From: Magnetococcales bacterium | GTDB taxonomy: Bacteria; Pseudomonadota; Magnetococcia; Magnetococcales; JADGCL01 | Direction: 5' to 3' | Assembly (NCBI GenBank): GCA_015229005.1 | Contig: JADGCL010000006.1 | Coordinates: 1-64,000 of the forward strand | DNA length: 64,000 nucleotides | Shown here: positions 18,213 through 26,699 of the stretch, piece after piece | Layout: each line of letters begins with the position of its first letter | Position numbering within the stretch: the stretch's first letter is position 1 | Notes under the pieces: model-generated | What the model saw: only the letters and a program-made list of their open reading frames with translations | What the model was told of the DNA's origin: nothing | The model's database searches: none | Translations under genes and position numbers: made by a program

Positions 18213-18875
18213 TTATACATCTTGAGCTGATCCGGCCCTGTCGTCGCAAGGGGGAGGGGCGCTTTGGCACCAAGTTGCGATGACGCATTCCGCGCAGCGG
18301 GGCTGGCGTGCCCGGCAGACGTGACGCCCGTGGAGGACCAGCCAGTGGTGGGCATTTCTCCGAAATGGTGGGGGAATGATCGCCAGCAGGGCTTTCTCGA
18401 CAGCCTCGGGGCTCTTGCCCTCCGCCAGCCCGGTGCGGTTGGCCACCCGAAAGACATGGGTGTCCACCGCCAGGGTCTCCTGACCGAAGGCCACGTTCAG
18501 GACCACGTTGGCGCTTTTGCGTCCGACTCCAGGCAGCGACTCCAGGGCCTCCCGACTGTTGGGGACCTCGCCTCCGAACCGATCCACCAACATGGTGGCC
18601 AGGTTTGCCAGGTTGCGTGCCTTGGTGTTGAACAGCCCGAGGGAGCGGATATGATCCCGGATCGCCGCCTCTCCCAGGGAGGCGAGGGCTGCCGGATTCG
18701 GCGCTGCCCGGAAGAGAGCGGGGGTTACCCTGTTGACCCCGACATCGGTGGATTGGGCCGAGAGGACCACCGCGACCAACAGTTCGAAGGGGTTACCGTA
18801 CCGGAGTTCGCTCGCGGGTGCGGGATTTGCTCGTTCCAGTGCCGAGAAAAGTTCCGCGACTTCCTGCGCGTTCAT
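18213..18875 (-). CDS. nth: Endonuclease III (DNA glycosylase/AP lyase)
   Basis: Removes oxidised pyrimidines from DNA and cuts the abasic site. The 220-residue protein has the helix-hairpin-helix LPGVGRKSANVVLN with the catalytic lysine, the catalytic aspartate in VDTHVFRVANR, and the C-terminal 4Fe-4S loop with cysteine spacing C-x6-C-x2-C-x5-C (CRARQPRCAECVIATWC). The start at 18875 has GGGAGAAGG upstream. A much longer open frame continues to 20942 but is antisense to the oxidoreductase gene and is not coding. The gene is divergent from that oxidoreductase with about 75 bp between starts. Confidence 0.95.
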   Translation of the reverse strand: MNAQEVAELFSALERANPAPASELRYGNPFELLVAVVLSAQSTDVGVNRVTPALFRAAPNPAALASLGEAAIRDHIRSLGLFNTKARNLANLATMLVDRFGGEVPNSREALESLPGVGRKSANVVLNVAFGQETLAVDTHVFRVANRTGLAEGKSPEAVEKALLAIIPPPFRRNAHHWLVLHGRHVCRARQPRCAECVIATWCQSAPPPCDDRAGSAQDV

Positions 18876-18950
18876 GGCCTTCTCCCGACGTTTGCGCCAG
18901 AATCCCCGGGCTGAGGTTCTGTTGAAGCCGATCCTTTGGAGGAGTCGACC

Positions 18951-20972
18951 ATGGCACTCCGGGAATTTCCCACGACCTGTCCCCTGGATTGTCCCAGTGC
19001 CTGTGCCCTGATCGCCACCATCGCCGATGGGCGCCTGCTCAAGCTGACCGGTGACCCGAGCCATCCCTTCACCCGGGGGGTGATCTGCAGCAAGGTTGCC
19101 AATTATCACCGGTTTCTGGAAGGGGAAAGGCTCACCCGCCCCCTTCTCCGGAGCGGCCCCAAGGGGAGTGGTCACTTTCGGGAGATCACCTGGGACGAGG
19201 CCCTGGACCGCATTGCCGCCGGGTTGTTGGAGGTGACGCGACGGCATGGCGCCGAGGCCGTCTTCCCCTACCATTATGGGGGCACCATGGGGGTGGTGCA
19301 ACGCAATGCCCCCGAGCGCCTGACGCACCGGGCCGGTTATTCGCGCCTGGAGAAGAACATCTGCTACAACATCGCCGAGGCCGGCTGGTTGGCCGGGGTG
19401 GGCAAGGCCTGGGGGCCGAATCCCGCCGCGATTGCCGACAGCGATCTGCCGGTTCTTTGGGGAATCAACGCCGTCTCCACCCATCTCCAGCTCATGGGAT
19501 TCGTCACCGAGGCCCGCCGACGGGGGGCGCCTCTGGTGGTGGTCGATCCTTATCGCAATCGGACGGCACGTCAAGCCGACCTGCACCTCTCTCCCCGGCC
19601 CGGGACGGATGGGGCCTTGGCCGTGGCGCTTCTGCATCTTCTGCTCGTCGAAGGGTATGCCGATACGGCGTACCTGGCGCAATGGACCGACTATTCCGAT
19701 GCCTTGCGCCACCACCTGGAGTCGCGCACCCCCGCCTGGGCGGCGCTCCTCTGTGGTGTCCCCGAGGCCGACATCCGCCGGTTTGCGCATCTTTATGGGA
19801 GGGCCAAGCGTCCGTTCATCCGCATCGGACTGGGGATGAGTCGGCACCGCAACGGCGCCGTCAATCTGCATGCCGTCTCCTGCCTGCCGGCCCTGACCGG
19901 TGCCTGGAGGCGGGGAGGGGGGGCCCTCTTCGCCACGGGGGATGCCTTTGGCGTCGTCAGTGAGCCGGTCATCCAGAGCCGGTGGAGGCAGGAACGGACC
20001 CGGATCCTCGACATGAGTCGCCTCGGGGCCTTGTTGACGGACGAGGCGCCGACCCCGGGGATTCATGCCCTGTTGGTCTTCCATGCCAATCCGGCGGGGT
20101 CGGCCCCGGATCTCGGTCGGGTTTGGAAGGGATTGCGGCGGGAAGATCTCTTCACCGTGGTTCATGAGCTGGTGATGAGCGATACCGCGCGTCTGGCTGA
20201 TCTGGTTCTTCCGGCGACCTCCTTTCTCGAACATGAGGATCTCTACAAATCCTACGGACAGTACACCCTTCAGCATGCCGGGAAGCTCCTGGAGCCGGTC
20301 GGCGAGGCGCGGAGCAATAACGATACGGTCAATGCCCTCGCCCGTCGCCTGGGTTTCGATGAGCCGCCGTTTCAGTGGGATGCGGGTGTCTTTGTGGAAC
20401 AAGTACTCGAGGCCTCCGGGCTTCCCCGGCGGGTGGATTGGCCTGGGCGCTGGCTGGATCGGGCTCCGACCGAGGCGAAGCAGTATTTTCGGGAGGGTTT
20501 TCCGCAGGAGGATGGCAGGTTCCATTTCCAGCCCGGTTGGGCGGATGCGACCATGCCCCGTTTCCCGGACCATTGGCCGGTCAATGCCAGGGATCGGGTG
20601 GATTCGGGTCGATATCCCCTGGATTTCATGACGCCGCCGGCGCACCACATCCTCAATACCACCTTCACCGCGTCGGCGTGGCACCGGTCCAGACGGGGCC
20701 GACCTCTGCTTTGGATCCATCCCGCAGACGCCCGGAGGCGGGGGATCGGAGAGGGGGACGCGGTGGTGGTATTCAACGATCAGGGAAGTGTGACCATGTG
20801 GGCGCGGGTGACCGAGGGGGTGAGGGAGGGGCTTTGTGTGACCGAGTCGAACTATCGGGGCGACGAACTGCCGGAGGGGATCGGGATCAACCTCTTGACG
20901 AGCGCCGACCGGGTCGCGCCTGCGGGTGGGGCGGCTTTCCACGACAACCGGGTCGAGGTCAGACGGCTATAG
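18951..20972 (+). CDS. Molybdopterin (bis-MGD) oxidoreductase, formate dehydrogenase/DMSO-reductase family
   Basis: A 673-residue enzyme of the DMSO-reductase superfamily. The N-terminus has the 4Fe-4S motif TCPLDCPSAC with the fourth cysteine in GVICSK near residue 46. NICYNIAEAGW near residue 140 probably gives the molybdenum ligand (Cys). ADLVLPATSFLEHEDLYKSYG and the C-terminal dinucleotide-binding domain (HPADARRRGIGEGD, VTESNYRGDELPEGIG) complete the fold. There is no Tat signal, so it is cytoplasmic. No small subunit or membrane anchor gene is next to it, so it is probably a single-subunit enzyme; substrate unknown. The start ATG at 18951 follows GGAGGAG by six bases. Confidence 0.88.
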   Translation: MALREFPTTCPLDCPSACALIATIADGRLLKLTGDPSHPFTRGVICSKVANYHRFLEGERLTRPLLRSGPKGSGHFREITWDEALDRIAAGLLEVTRRHGAEAVFPYHYGGTMGVVQRNAPERLTHRAGYSRLEKNICYNIAEAGWLAGVGKAWGPNPAAIADSDLPVLWGINAVSTHLQLMGFVTEARRRGAPLVVVDPYRNRTARQADLHLSPRPGTDGALAVALLHLLLVEGYADTAYLAQWTDYSDALRHHLESRTPAWAALLCGVPEADIRRFAHLYGRAKRPFIRIGLGMSRHRNGAVNLHAVSCLPALTGAWRRGGGALFATGDAFGVVSEPVIQSRWRQERTRILDMSRLGALLTDEAPTPGIHALLVFHANPAGSAPDLGRVWKGLRREDLFTVVHELVMSDTARLADLVLPATSFLEHEDLYKSYGQYTLQHAGKLLEPVGEARSNNDTVNALARRLGFDEPPFQWDAGVFVEQVLEASGLPRRVDWPGRWLDRAPTEAKQYFREGFPQEDGRFHFQPGWADATMPRFPDHWPVNARDRVDSGRYPLDFMTPPAHHILNTTFTASAWHRSRRGRPLLWIHPADARRRGIGEGDAVVVFNDQGSVTMWARVTEGVREGLCVTESNYRGDELPEGIGINLLTSADRVAPAGGAAFHDNRVEVRRL

Positions 20973-20975
20973 AAG

Positions 20976-21098
20976 ACATTATCGAGAGTGGTTGGGGGAG
21001 TCTGAGGGGGAGGCTCCGCCTGCCCCCTCAGTGGTGGTTCGGGGGCGAAGCCCCTGAAACAACCGGATTATGCTTCTGCCCATGCTCCCTTGAACGGT
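20976..21098. repeat. Two-hairpin intergenic repeat (family 2), copy B
   Basis: Same layout as copy A: ATTATCGAGAGTGGTTGGGG, the GAGGGGGAGGC/GCCTGCCCCCTC hairpin, then TTCGGGGGCGAAGCCCCTGA. In the second hairpin one G-C pair of copy A is a G-T pair here, so pairing is kept. It directly follows the oxidoreductase stop. The copies also share a tail ending ATGCTCCCTTGAACGGTT. Confidence 0.85.
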
Positions 21099-21181
21099 TT
21101 CCGTGATTCCTCCCTTGAGATGTGTTCCGCTTCGAAGGAAGGCTCCTCCCTTTGGAAGGGAGGAGCGGCCCATGTCAAATT

Positions 21182-21892
21182 TTATCCCCGGGTTTTTTCC
21201 GTCCGTTTTGCGGTTCTCTTGGCGGAGGGGGGGGAGCCGGCCCGTTGCCGGGTCTTGGTCGATGGTGAGCGTTTCCCGGGGGGGACTTCCGTCGCAGCGG
21301 CGGTCTCTTTTATTGGCGCGACGGGTTCCTCGGCCAGCGGGGGAAGAGTCGCCGCTGCTGGGAACGGCCTCCGTGTCAGTGCCGCTTCGGCCATCTCCCG
21401 GATCTTCGGCGCCGGGTCTTTAGCGGCCACCTGCAACCAGGTCTCCACGGCCTCCTCGTCCCTTTCGGCCAGGATCTCGACTGCCCGCAATCGGATGGGC
21501 TCGGCAACATCCTTCAATGCCGTGCCCAACAGTTCCGTTGCCGCCCCCCCGGTAATCTGTCCGAGGAGGGTGACGACCCGGGCCCTGACCACCTCCGCCG
21601 AATCCCGCAACCCCAACCGCAACAACGAAACCACCAGCGGATGATGGGTCTGCCGCGACAGTTCGGCGAGTGTCGCCAGGCGTACCGGCTCAGCCGGATC
21701 GGTCAATGTCTTACCCAACAGTTCGACCGCTTCGGGATCTTCGAGGGCGCCCAGTTCGCTGATCGCCCACAAACGCGTTTCTTCGTTTGCATCCAGACAA
21801 GCCAGACGAAAAGGCTCGACCGGTGACACCTCCTCGATCGAGTCGAAGACCAGCACCGGCTTTGGTTCTTCACTGACAGCCATGTTCTCCAT
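21182..21892 (-). CDS. HEAT-repeat protein with basic Pro/Lys-rich tail
   Basis: A 236-residue soluble protein made of helical HEAT/PBS-lyase-type repeats from about residue 25 to 170 (NEETRLWAISELGALEDPE, EPVRLATLAELSRQ, AEVVRARVVTLLGQ, EPIRLRAVEILAERDEE, APKIREMAEAAL), each with the usual 31-residue spacing. The last 60 residues are low complexity and basic (KRSPSTKTRQRAG, AKRTAKRTEKTRG), a possible nucleic-acid or membrane contact. The ATG at 21892 has GGAGAA nine bases upstream; a longer frame to 22039 runs into the terminator of the gene upstream. HEAT proteins of this type serve as scaffolds or as bilin lyases; no bilin genes are present, so a scaffold is likelier. Confidence 0.7.
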   Translation of the reverse strand: MENMAVSEEPKPVLVFDSIEEVSPVEPFRLACLDANEETRLWAISELGALEDPEAVELLGKTLTDPAEPVRLATLAELSRQTHHPLVVSLLRLGLRDSAEVVRARVVTLLGQITGGAATELLGTALKDVAEPIRLRAVEILAERDEEAVETWLQVAAKDPAPKIREMAEAALTRRPFPAAATLPPLAEEPVAPIKETAAATEVPPGKRSPSTKTRQRAGSPPSAKRTAKRTEKTRG

Positions 21893-21999
21893 GTTCGTTT
21901 TCTCCAAAGGGTGATGATCGATCGAAGCGTCCGGCGAGCCCTCGCCAGTTGCCGAAGAATACCGGCGCTCGAATTGACTGGAGAGCCGATATTCTTCCC

Positions 22000-22036
22000 A
22001 AAAAAAACGCCGCCCCTCCGGTTCGGGGGGGCGGCG
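22000..22036 (-). terminator. Rho-independent terminator of the PPi-phosphofructokinase gene
   Basis: Read on the minus strand, a perfect 9-bp GC stem (CGCCGCCCC/GGGGCGGCG) with an 11-base loop is followed at once by eight T. It begins 26 bp after the stop of pfp and lies between pfp and the HEAT-repeat gene, so the two are separate transcription units. Confidence 0.85.
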
Positions 22037-22062
22037 CAATCCACCTCATCCGAACGAGCGGG

Positions 22063-23277
22063 CTACTTCTTGAGGATCTTCGCGACGCCGGGGGCCCGGA
22101 TCCGCGCCGTCGCCATCGAACCCGATCCCAACAGCGGTCGGAGATAATTGTCCCAGGCTTCGGTGGTGTTGTTGCCCTCGGCGTTGATGAAGGAGGGATC
22201 CATCACCTTGGTCTTGGCGGCCACGGCCTTGAGATCGTCCAGGCGGTATTCGACCGCGTAGTTGCCGGTCCGCCGGATCGTCACCGTCCCGGTCAGGCCG
22301 CCGACCAGACCGAATTGGGCTGCCTTCGCACCGGCCTCGCGCGCCTCGCGTGCATCGACGTCCGACACCACCCCCAGGAACGAGCGTTGCAGGTAGCCGA
22401 AGGTATCACCGCGAACCCGCTTGATCCCGAGCTTGCTCTTGATTTCCTCGGTGAGAAGATCCGCCAGGGCTCCGGTCCCGGAAAGCTGGACATTGCCATG
22501 GGCGTCCTTCTCGATGTTCTGCATCAGCTTGGTCATGATCGGGGTGCCGCTGGCGTCATGGATGCCCTCGGAGACGGCGATGATGCAGCGACCCAAACGG
22601 TCGTTGATCGCTTTGACGTCGCGGAGGAAGTGATCCATGACGAATTCCCGCTCGGGGACATAGATCAGGTGCGGGCCGTCGTCCGGGTGGGTCCGTCCCA
22701 GCGCGGACGCTGCGGTGAGGAAGCCTGCGTGCCGTCCCATCAACACGGCGACGTAGACTCCGGGCAGGGCCGCGTTGTCCAGGTTCGTGCCGGCGAAGGC
22801 CGAGGCGACGAACTTGGCGGCTGAGGGATAGCCCGGGGTGTGGTCGTTGATCATGAGATCGTTGTCGACGGTCTTGGGGATGTGGACCGCGGTGAGATCG
22901 TATTTCTCGTTCTGGGCGAATTCAGCGACGATCCGGCAGGTGTCGGAGGAGTCGTTGCCGCCGATGTAGAAGAATCCACGGATGTCGTGGGCCTTCAGGA
23001 CCTTGAAGATTTCGGCGCAGTAGGCCTGGTCGGGCTTGTCCCGGGTGGAGCCCAGGGCCGAGGCGGGGGCATTGGCCACGCTCTCCAGATTCTGCACCGT
23101 CTCCTGGCTGAGATCGACCAGATCCTCGTTGATGATTCCCCGGACGCCATGCCTGGCGCCGTAGATCTTCTCCACGTGGGGGATCCCGCGGGCCTCGAGG
23201 ACCGCCCCCACCAGGGATTGATTGATAACTGCGGTGGGGCCACCACCCTGCGCAATCAGCACCTTTCCCGACTTCAT
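22063..23277 (-). CDS. pfp: 6-phosphofructokinase, probably pyrophosphate-dependent
   Basis: Phosphorylates fructose 6-phosphate in glycolysis, or runs in reverse if pyrophosphate is the donor. The 404-residue protein has VLIAQGGGPTAVINQSL at the N-terminus, GGNDSSDT in the donor loop, the catalytic PKTVDNDL, and MGRHAGFLTAASAL. PKTxDND with a bulky acidic donor loop is the sign of the PPi-using group, which can replace both ATP-PFK and fructose bisphosphatase. The start at 23277 has AAGGAG upstream; the frame continues a further 107 codons upstream with no protein-like content and was not included. A strong terminator follows at 22000-22036. Confidence 0.88.
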   Translation of the reverse strand: MKSGKVLIAQGGGPTAVINQSLVGAVLEARGIPHVEKIYGARHGVRGIINEDLVDLSQETVQNLESVANAPASALGSTRDKPDQAYCAEIFKVLKAHDIRGFFYIGGNDSSDTCRIVAEFAQNEKYDLTAVHIPKTVDNDLMINDHTPGYPSAAKFVASAFAGTNLDNAALPGVYVAVLMGRHAGFLTAASALGRTHPDDGPHLIYVPEREFVMDHFLRDVKAINDRLGRCIIAVSEGIHDASGTPIMTKLMQNIEKDAHGNVQLSGTGALADLLTEEIKSKLGIKRVRGDTFGYLQRSFLGVVSDVDAREAREAGAKAAQFGLVGGLTGTVTIRRTGNYAVEYRLDDLKAVAAKTKVMDPSFINAEGNNTTEAWDNYLRPLLGSGSMATARIRAPGVAKILKK

Positions 23278-23696
23278 GCCTTCTCGCTCCTTTGCTTTGG
23301 TGAAATTGACGACTGAATCGACGACTGAACTGACGACCGAACCCAGGGCCGGCACGGCCCGCCCGATGTCCCCGGCATATCCAACGACGGAGTCCAGGGA
23401 AGCTGAAACCGACGCTCGCTCGGGTTCGCGGCTTTCGGAACCAGTCGGGTTAAGCGCCGACCGATTTTCCAGGGGAGTTTCGGCGTGTTCAGGCCCCGCT
23501 GCGAACGGGACGAGACACGGACCCGGGCGGCCACCACCGAGGGATCGAAACCCCGACCACCATGACACTATCGGCCATGATACGGCATAACGCAAAGTCA
23601 AACCGCTATTTTTTTGTTCCGACTCTTTCCTTCAACCACCGCTGTCGGCGGAAACTCCCGGTTGCAGGGACGGTTGTGCGGAGTGAGGAGAAAAAA
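23278..23696. other. Intergenic region with a 12-bp triple repeat
   Basis: About 420 bp between the start of pfp and the end of the acetyltransferase gene. It holds three head-to-tail 12-bp units (ACGACTGAATCG, ACGACTGAACTG, ACGACCGAACCC) at 23309-23344, some 35 bp before the pfp start, and an AT-rich patch with seven T near 23610. Open frames here look like shadows. The pfp promoter should be in this region but no clear -35/-10 pair was identified. Confidence 0.4.
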
Positions 23697-24302
23697 TCAA
23701 CGGAAACGGGCCATATGGATAAGGTCCCTCTCCACACCTTCGGCGATATAGTGTCTCGATCTCGTTCCGTCCGGGATCATTCCCGACCGTTCCATGATGC
23801 AGCGCATGGCCTCGTTGCCGGTCAGGGTGCCGGCGGTCACCTTGCGGATGTCGCCTCTGGCCAGGAGGTGGTCGCACACGGCCCGCCAAGCCTCCAACCC
23901 GTATCCCAGACCCCGGCATTCCGTGGCGCCGATCAGCAGTGCCACATCGGCGAGGCCGTTATTGGGGTCGATGGTGGCGGAGATGTTGCCGATGTGCCCG
24001 ACTCCCCGGAGGAGTTCGACGATTGCCCAGAAGCGATGAGGCGTTCCTGAAAAGGAGTTCCAGAAGGTCCGGCACGACTCCAACGTATGCACATGGTGGC
24101 GCTGCTCGCTGAAGCGCATCAATGCCCGGTCGTTGAGCCAAGCGACATACCCGGGGGTCAGAAACTCCTCCCGGAAGGGGGTAATCCGCAATCTGGGGGT
24201 GAGTAAATCCTCTGGTGCGGGAGCGGTGATGGGGTTGTCGATGGCCGCGTCACTCTCTGCCGATGGTTCCTTCCAGGGGGGTGTTGCCCCTGCGTGACAC
24301 AC
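23697..24302 (-). CDS. GNAT-family N-acetyltransferase (RimJ/RimL-like)
   Basis: A 201-residue acetyltransferase of the RimJ/RimL branch, which moves acetyl from acetyl-CoA to an amino group on a protein N-terminus or an amino sugar. Visible are the N-terminal LLTPRLRITPF, FWAIVELLRGVGHIGNISATID (strands 4-5), the acetyl-CoA loop region ECRGLGYGLEAWRAVCDHLL, and KVTAGTLTGNEAMRCIMERSGM with the usual N-x-x-M-R helix. The opening 30 residues are disordered-looking. The GTG at 24302 is supported by GGAGGGG seven bases upstream. It lies 86 bp downstream of the sigma-54 activator on the same strand and may be co-transcribed. Amino-sugar acetylation for surface glycans is one possibility. Confidence 0.8.
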   Translation of the reverse strand: MCHAGATPPWKEPSAESDAAIDNPITAPAPEDLLTPRLRITPFREEFLTPGYVAWLNDRALMRFSEQRHHVHTLESCRTFWNSFSGTPHRFWAIVELLRGVGHIGNISATIDPNNGLADVALLIGATECRGLGYGLEAWRAVCDHLLARGDIRKVTAGTLTGNEAMRCIMERSGMIPDGTRSRHYIAEGVERDLIHMARFR

Positions 24303-24388
24303 GCGCCCCCTCCGATATCATTATGCCTGAGCGCGGCCCGCTTGGGAAGGGCCGTCTCCGGTTGGTGGCCTTACCCCGGTCGGTGGCC

Positions 24389-26170
24389 TTACTGGATCCC
24401 CAGGAGTTCCATTTTCCGGTAGAGGCTGGAGCGGCTGATGCCGAGGAGTTTGGCCGCCTCCTTTTTGCGCCAGTGGGTCGACTCCAGGGCCCAGATAATC
24501 GACTCCTTTTCGCCACCACCTTCGGGAGGGATGGCGGTCTCCGGCTGGGAGGGGGCGGCGAGAGGGGGAATGTGACCAGGGGCTGGCGACGGAAGGGGGG
24601 GGAGGCCAGCCGCGTCCCGATCGTGACTCCCCAGAAGGAACTCCTTGGGTAGATCCTTGACCCGCAGGACCGATTTGCGACACACCGCGAAGGCGCGTTC
24701 GATGACATTTTCCAGCTCGCGGACATTGCCGGGCCAGCGGTAGGTCTCGAAGACCTCGATGACCTCGGTGGCCACCTCGTGGATGTTCTTGGCGTATTTG
24801 GAGTTGAATTTCTCGAGGAAATGTTTGGTCAGGAGGGGGATGTCCTCGCGCCGCTGGCGCAGGGGGGGCAGCTTGATCTCGACGACGTTCAGCCGGTAGA
24901 AAAGGTCCTCGCGGAAGGAGCCGTCCGCGATCTGGCGCTTGAGGTCCTGATTGGTGGCCGAGATGATGCGGACGTCGACCTTGTAGGTATGGGAATCGCC
25001 GACCGGCTCGTACTCTTTTTCCTGGATGGTCCGGAGGAGACGGGTCTGCATGCGGGGGCTGATATCGCCGATTTCGTCGAGGAAGATGGTGCCGTGATCG
25101 GCCAGGGCGAAGCGCCCCCGCCGGTTTTTCACGGCGCCGGTGAAGGCTCCCTTGACGTGGCCGAAGAGTTCGCTCTCCAACAGGGCGTCCGGCAGGGCTG
25201 AACAATTCACCTTGACGAGGGGTCCCTTGGCGCGGACGCCTTCGTAATGGAGTGCCTCGGCGACCAATTCCTTACCGGTGCCGCTCTCGCCGGTGACCAG
25301 GACTGTGGCCTCCATCGCCGCCAGGTCCTCGATCAGGGTATAGACCGACTGCATGGTGGCACTGACCCCCACCAGCCGGTGAAACCGGGTTCGCTTCTTT
25401 CGGTGGAGGTCCAGGGGGGCGAGTGTGGAGCGGTCGCGGATGACGACGATGGCTCCGGTATCCTCCGGGTATTCGCCCGGGAGCGGGAAGATCGAGACCC
25501 GGACCACGAGGTTGGGGTCCGAGTGTCCCTGGCAGAAGAGTTCGGCGTCCAGGATGGCCTCCTTGTCGATCGACATGTGTCCGATCAGACCGGCAAGCTT
25601 GGGACCGCAAAGGGGGACATCCTCGAGGCGGGTGTGGTCGATATCCTCCAGGGTGATGGGGCAGAGACGAAAAACCGACTCGTTCGCGCCGCGGATGATG
25701 CCCTGGGCATCGACCCTGAGGATGGCTTCCTGAACCCCCGAGAGGACCGCTTCCAGGGTCCTTTCCGAGCGGGAGTGTCTCCTCTTGAGGGATTGATGTT
25801 CGAGATTGTGGCGGATCCGGTGGAGAAGCCGGTGGCGGGCCAGGGGGCGCATGCAGAAGTCGGCTATCCGGACCGGCAGGTGCTGGGGGATGGAGTCGCG
25901 ATCCTCGGGCGTGCCGATGAGGAGGAGGGGGGGGAGGTCCTCCGGGGGGGCTTTGATCAGCCAGCCGAGACTGGCGGTGGCCAAGGGGACACCCAGGTTC
26001 AGGATGATCATCCCGAAGCGGTTCATCCCGACTGCGGTCAGGCACTCTTCTCCGGGAGCGGCGAGGGTGACCGAATAGCCGGCCTCTTCCAACCAGAGGC
26101 CGAGCTCCGGATCGCTCTCCTTTTCCATGTTGACCAGCAATAGGGCTGCCGGGGCGGGATTCATCTCCAC
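24389..26170 (-). CDS. Sigma-54-dependent transcriptional activator with degenerate receiver and PAS domain
   Basis: A 593-residue enhancer-binding protein. Residues 1-125 have the receiver fold but not its active site: the phospho-acceptor position reads IILNLGVP (Asn instead of Asp), the N-terminal acidic pair is gone (LLLVNMEKE), and the lysine position is CMRPL. A PAS domain follows (about 140-250). The AAA+ domain has Walker A GESGTGKE (near 291), the sigma-54 contact loop GAFTGA (near 343), and FLDEIGDI. A Fis-type HTH (KKEAAKLLGISRSSLYRKM) ends it. GTG 26170 is taken because GAGGAG lies ten bases upstream; ATG 26164 is the alternative. It is divergent from a sigma-54-type promoter driving the cytochrome genes, its probable target. 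Confidence 0.92.
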   Translation of the reverse strand: MEMNPAPAALLLVNMEKESDPELGLWLEEAGYSVTLAAPGEECLTAVGMNRFGMIILNLGVPLATASLGWLIKAPPEDLPPLLLIGTPEDRDSIPQHLPVRIADFCMRPLARHRLLHRIRHNLEHQSLKRRHSRSERTLEAVLSGVQEAILRVDAQGIIRGANESVFRLCPITLEDIDHTRLEDVPLCGPKLAGLIGHMSIDKEAILDAELFCQGHSDPNLVVRVSIFPLPGEYPEDTGAIVVIRDRSTLAPLDLHRKKRTRFHRLVGVSATMQSVYTLIEDLAAMEATVLVTGESGTGKELVAEALHYEGVRAKGPLVKVNCSALPDALLESELFGHVKGAFTGAVKNRRGRFALADHGTIFLDEIGDISPRMQTRLLRTIQEKEYEPVGDSHTYKVDVRIISATNQDLKRQIADGSFREDLFYRLNVVEIKLPPLRQRREDIPLLTKHFLEKFNSKYAKNIHEVATEVIEVFETYRWPGNVRELENVIERAFAVCRKSVLRVKDLPKEFLLGSHDRDAAGLPPLPSPAPGHIPPLAAPSQPETAIPPEGGGEKESIIWALESTHWRKKEAAKLLGISRSSLYRKMELLGIQ

Positions 26171-26269
26171 GAACTGCCGTCTCCTCGACCACTGACTTTT
26201 GCGAAGGCCCACCCTTGCGACCCGGGACCTGACGCGGGGCGTCCGACCCGGGACACGAGGTGTCCAATC

Positions 26270-26300
26270 TGGGACATTGTGTAGCAAACACAATGTCCCA
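26270..26300. promoter_or_regulatory. Perfect 12-bp palindrome, candidate enhancer site for the sigma-54 activator
   Basis: TGGGACATTGTG and CACAATGTCCCA separated by seven bases. It lies about 160 bp upstream of the sigma-54-type promoter at 26442 and 100 bp from the activator's start codon, the usual place for an enhancer. Extra GGGACA/TGTCC half-sites occur at about 26218-26266. A role as an RNA hairpin is the alternative. Confidence 0.6.
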
Positions 26301-26406
26301 AAGACAGGGAAAATGCCTCCGTGTCTCATTGTAACAGAACCTGCGCTTCTTTGGGCATGGTCTGGTCTCCTCCCCATGTCGGAGCCGGTTCAGGGCCGAG
26401 GTCTTT

Positions 26407-26421
26407 GTTACAAATTGTGAC
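26407..26421. promoter_or_regulatory. Palindrome GTTAC-N5-GTGAC upstream of the cytochrome operon
   Basis: GTTAC AAATT GTGAC, an imperfect inverted repeat centred about 55 bp upstream of the expected transcription start of the sigma-54 promoter. Two sites with the same form are at 60454 and 60598, in the other respiratory/signalling region. The binding factor is unknown. Confidence 0.4.
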
Positions 26422-26441
26422 GGAGGATTGCCCTGGGAGTG

Positions 26442-26458
26442 TTGGCACGATTGATGCT
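26442..26458 (+). promoter_or_regulatory. Sigma-54 (-24/-12) promoter of the ankyrin-cytochrome operon
   Basis: TTGGCACGATTGATGCT: the GG at 26444-26445 and GC at 26456-26457 are exactly ten bases apart, as sigma-54 needs, and TGGCACG matches the -24 consensus. It points toward the ankyrin gene at 26700 and faces a divergent sigma-54 activator gene. The 5' leader would be about 230 bases long. Confidence 0.75.
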
Positions 26459-26699
26459 TTGTATTCTGTCAAATGGCTGGTGTGGCCGTCCTGACAGAGG
26501 GGTGGCGTAGGGCCGGGTTGGTTGCGCTGGTCAGAAAAGAGGCTGTCGGGGAACCGAAAGCACGGTTCGGTGTCTTCCCAGGGCGAAGGTGGGTGCGCAT
26601 ATGGTGGGTAGCACCAGTCGGGCGGTTGGGGAGACGAGGCCCCGAGAGGGGAGTGGCTGTTGGTGGTTTGAGGGACAAAAGAGAGGAAGGAGCCAGATT

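Noticed and set aside
18876-20942. Long open minus-strand frame continuing upstream of nth for nearly 700 codons
   Set aside because: It is antisense to the molybdopterin oxidoreductase, rich in Arg/Pro/Gly as expected for a shadow frame in GC-rich DNA, and nth has its own start and ribosome-binding site at 18875.
25272-26291. Pro/Arg-rich minus-strand frame parallel to the sigma-54 activator
   Set aside because: Out-of-frame shadow of the activator gene, without any domain.
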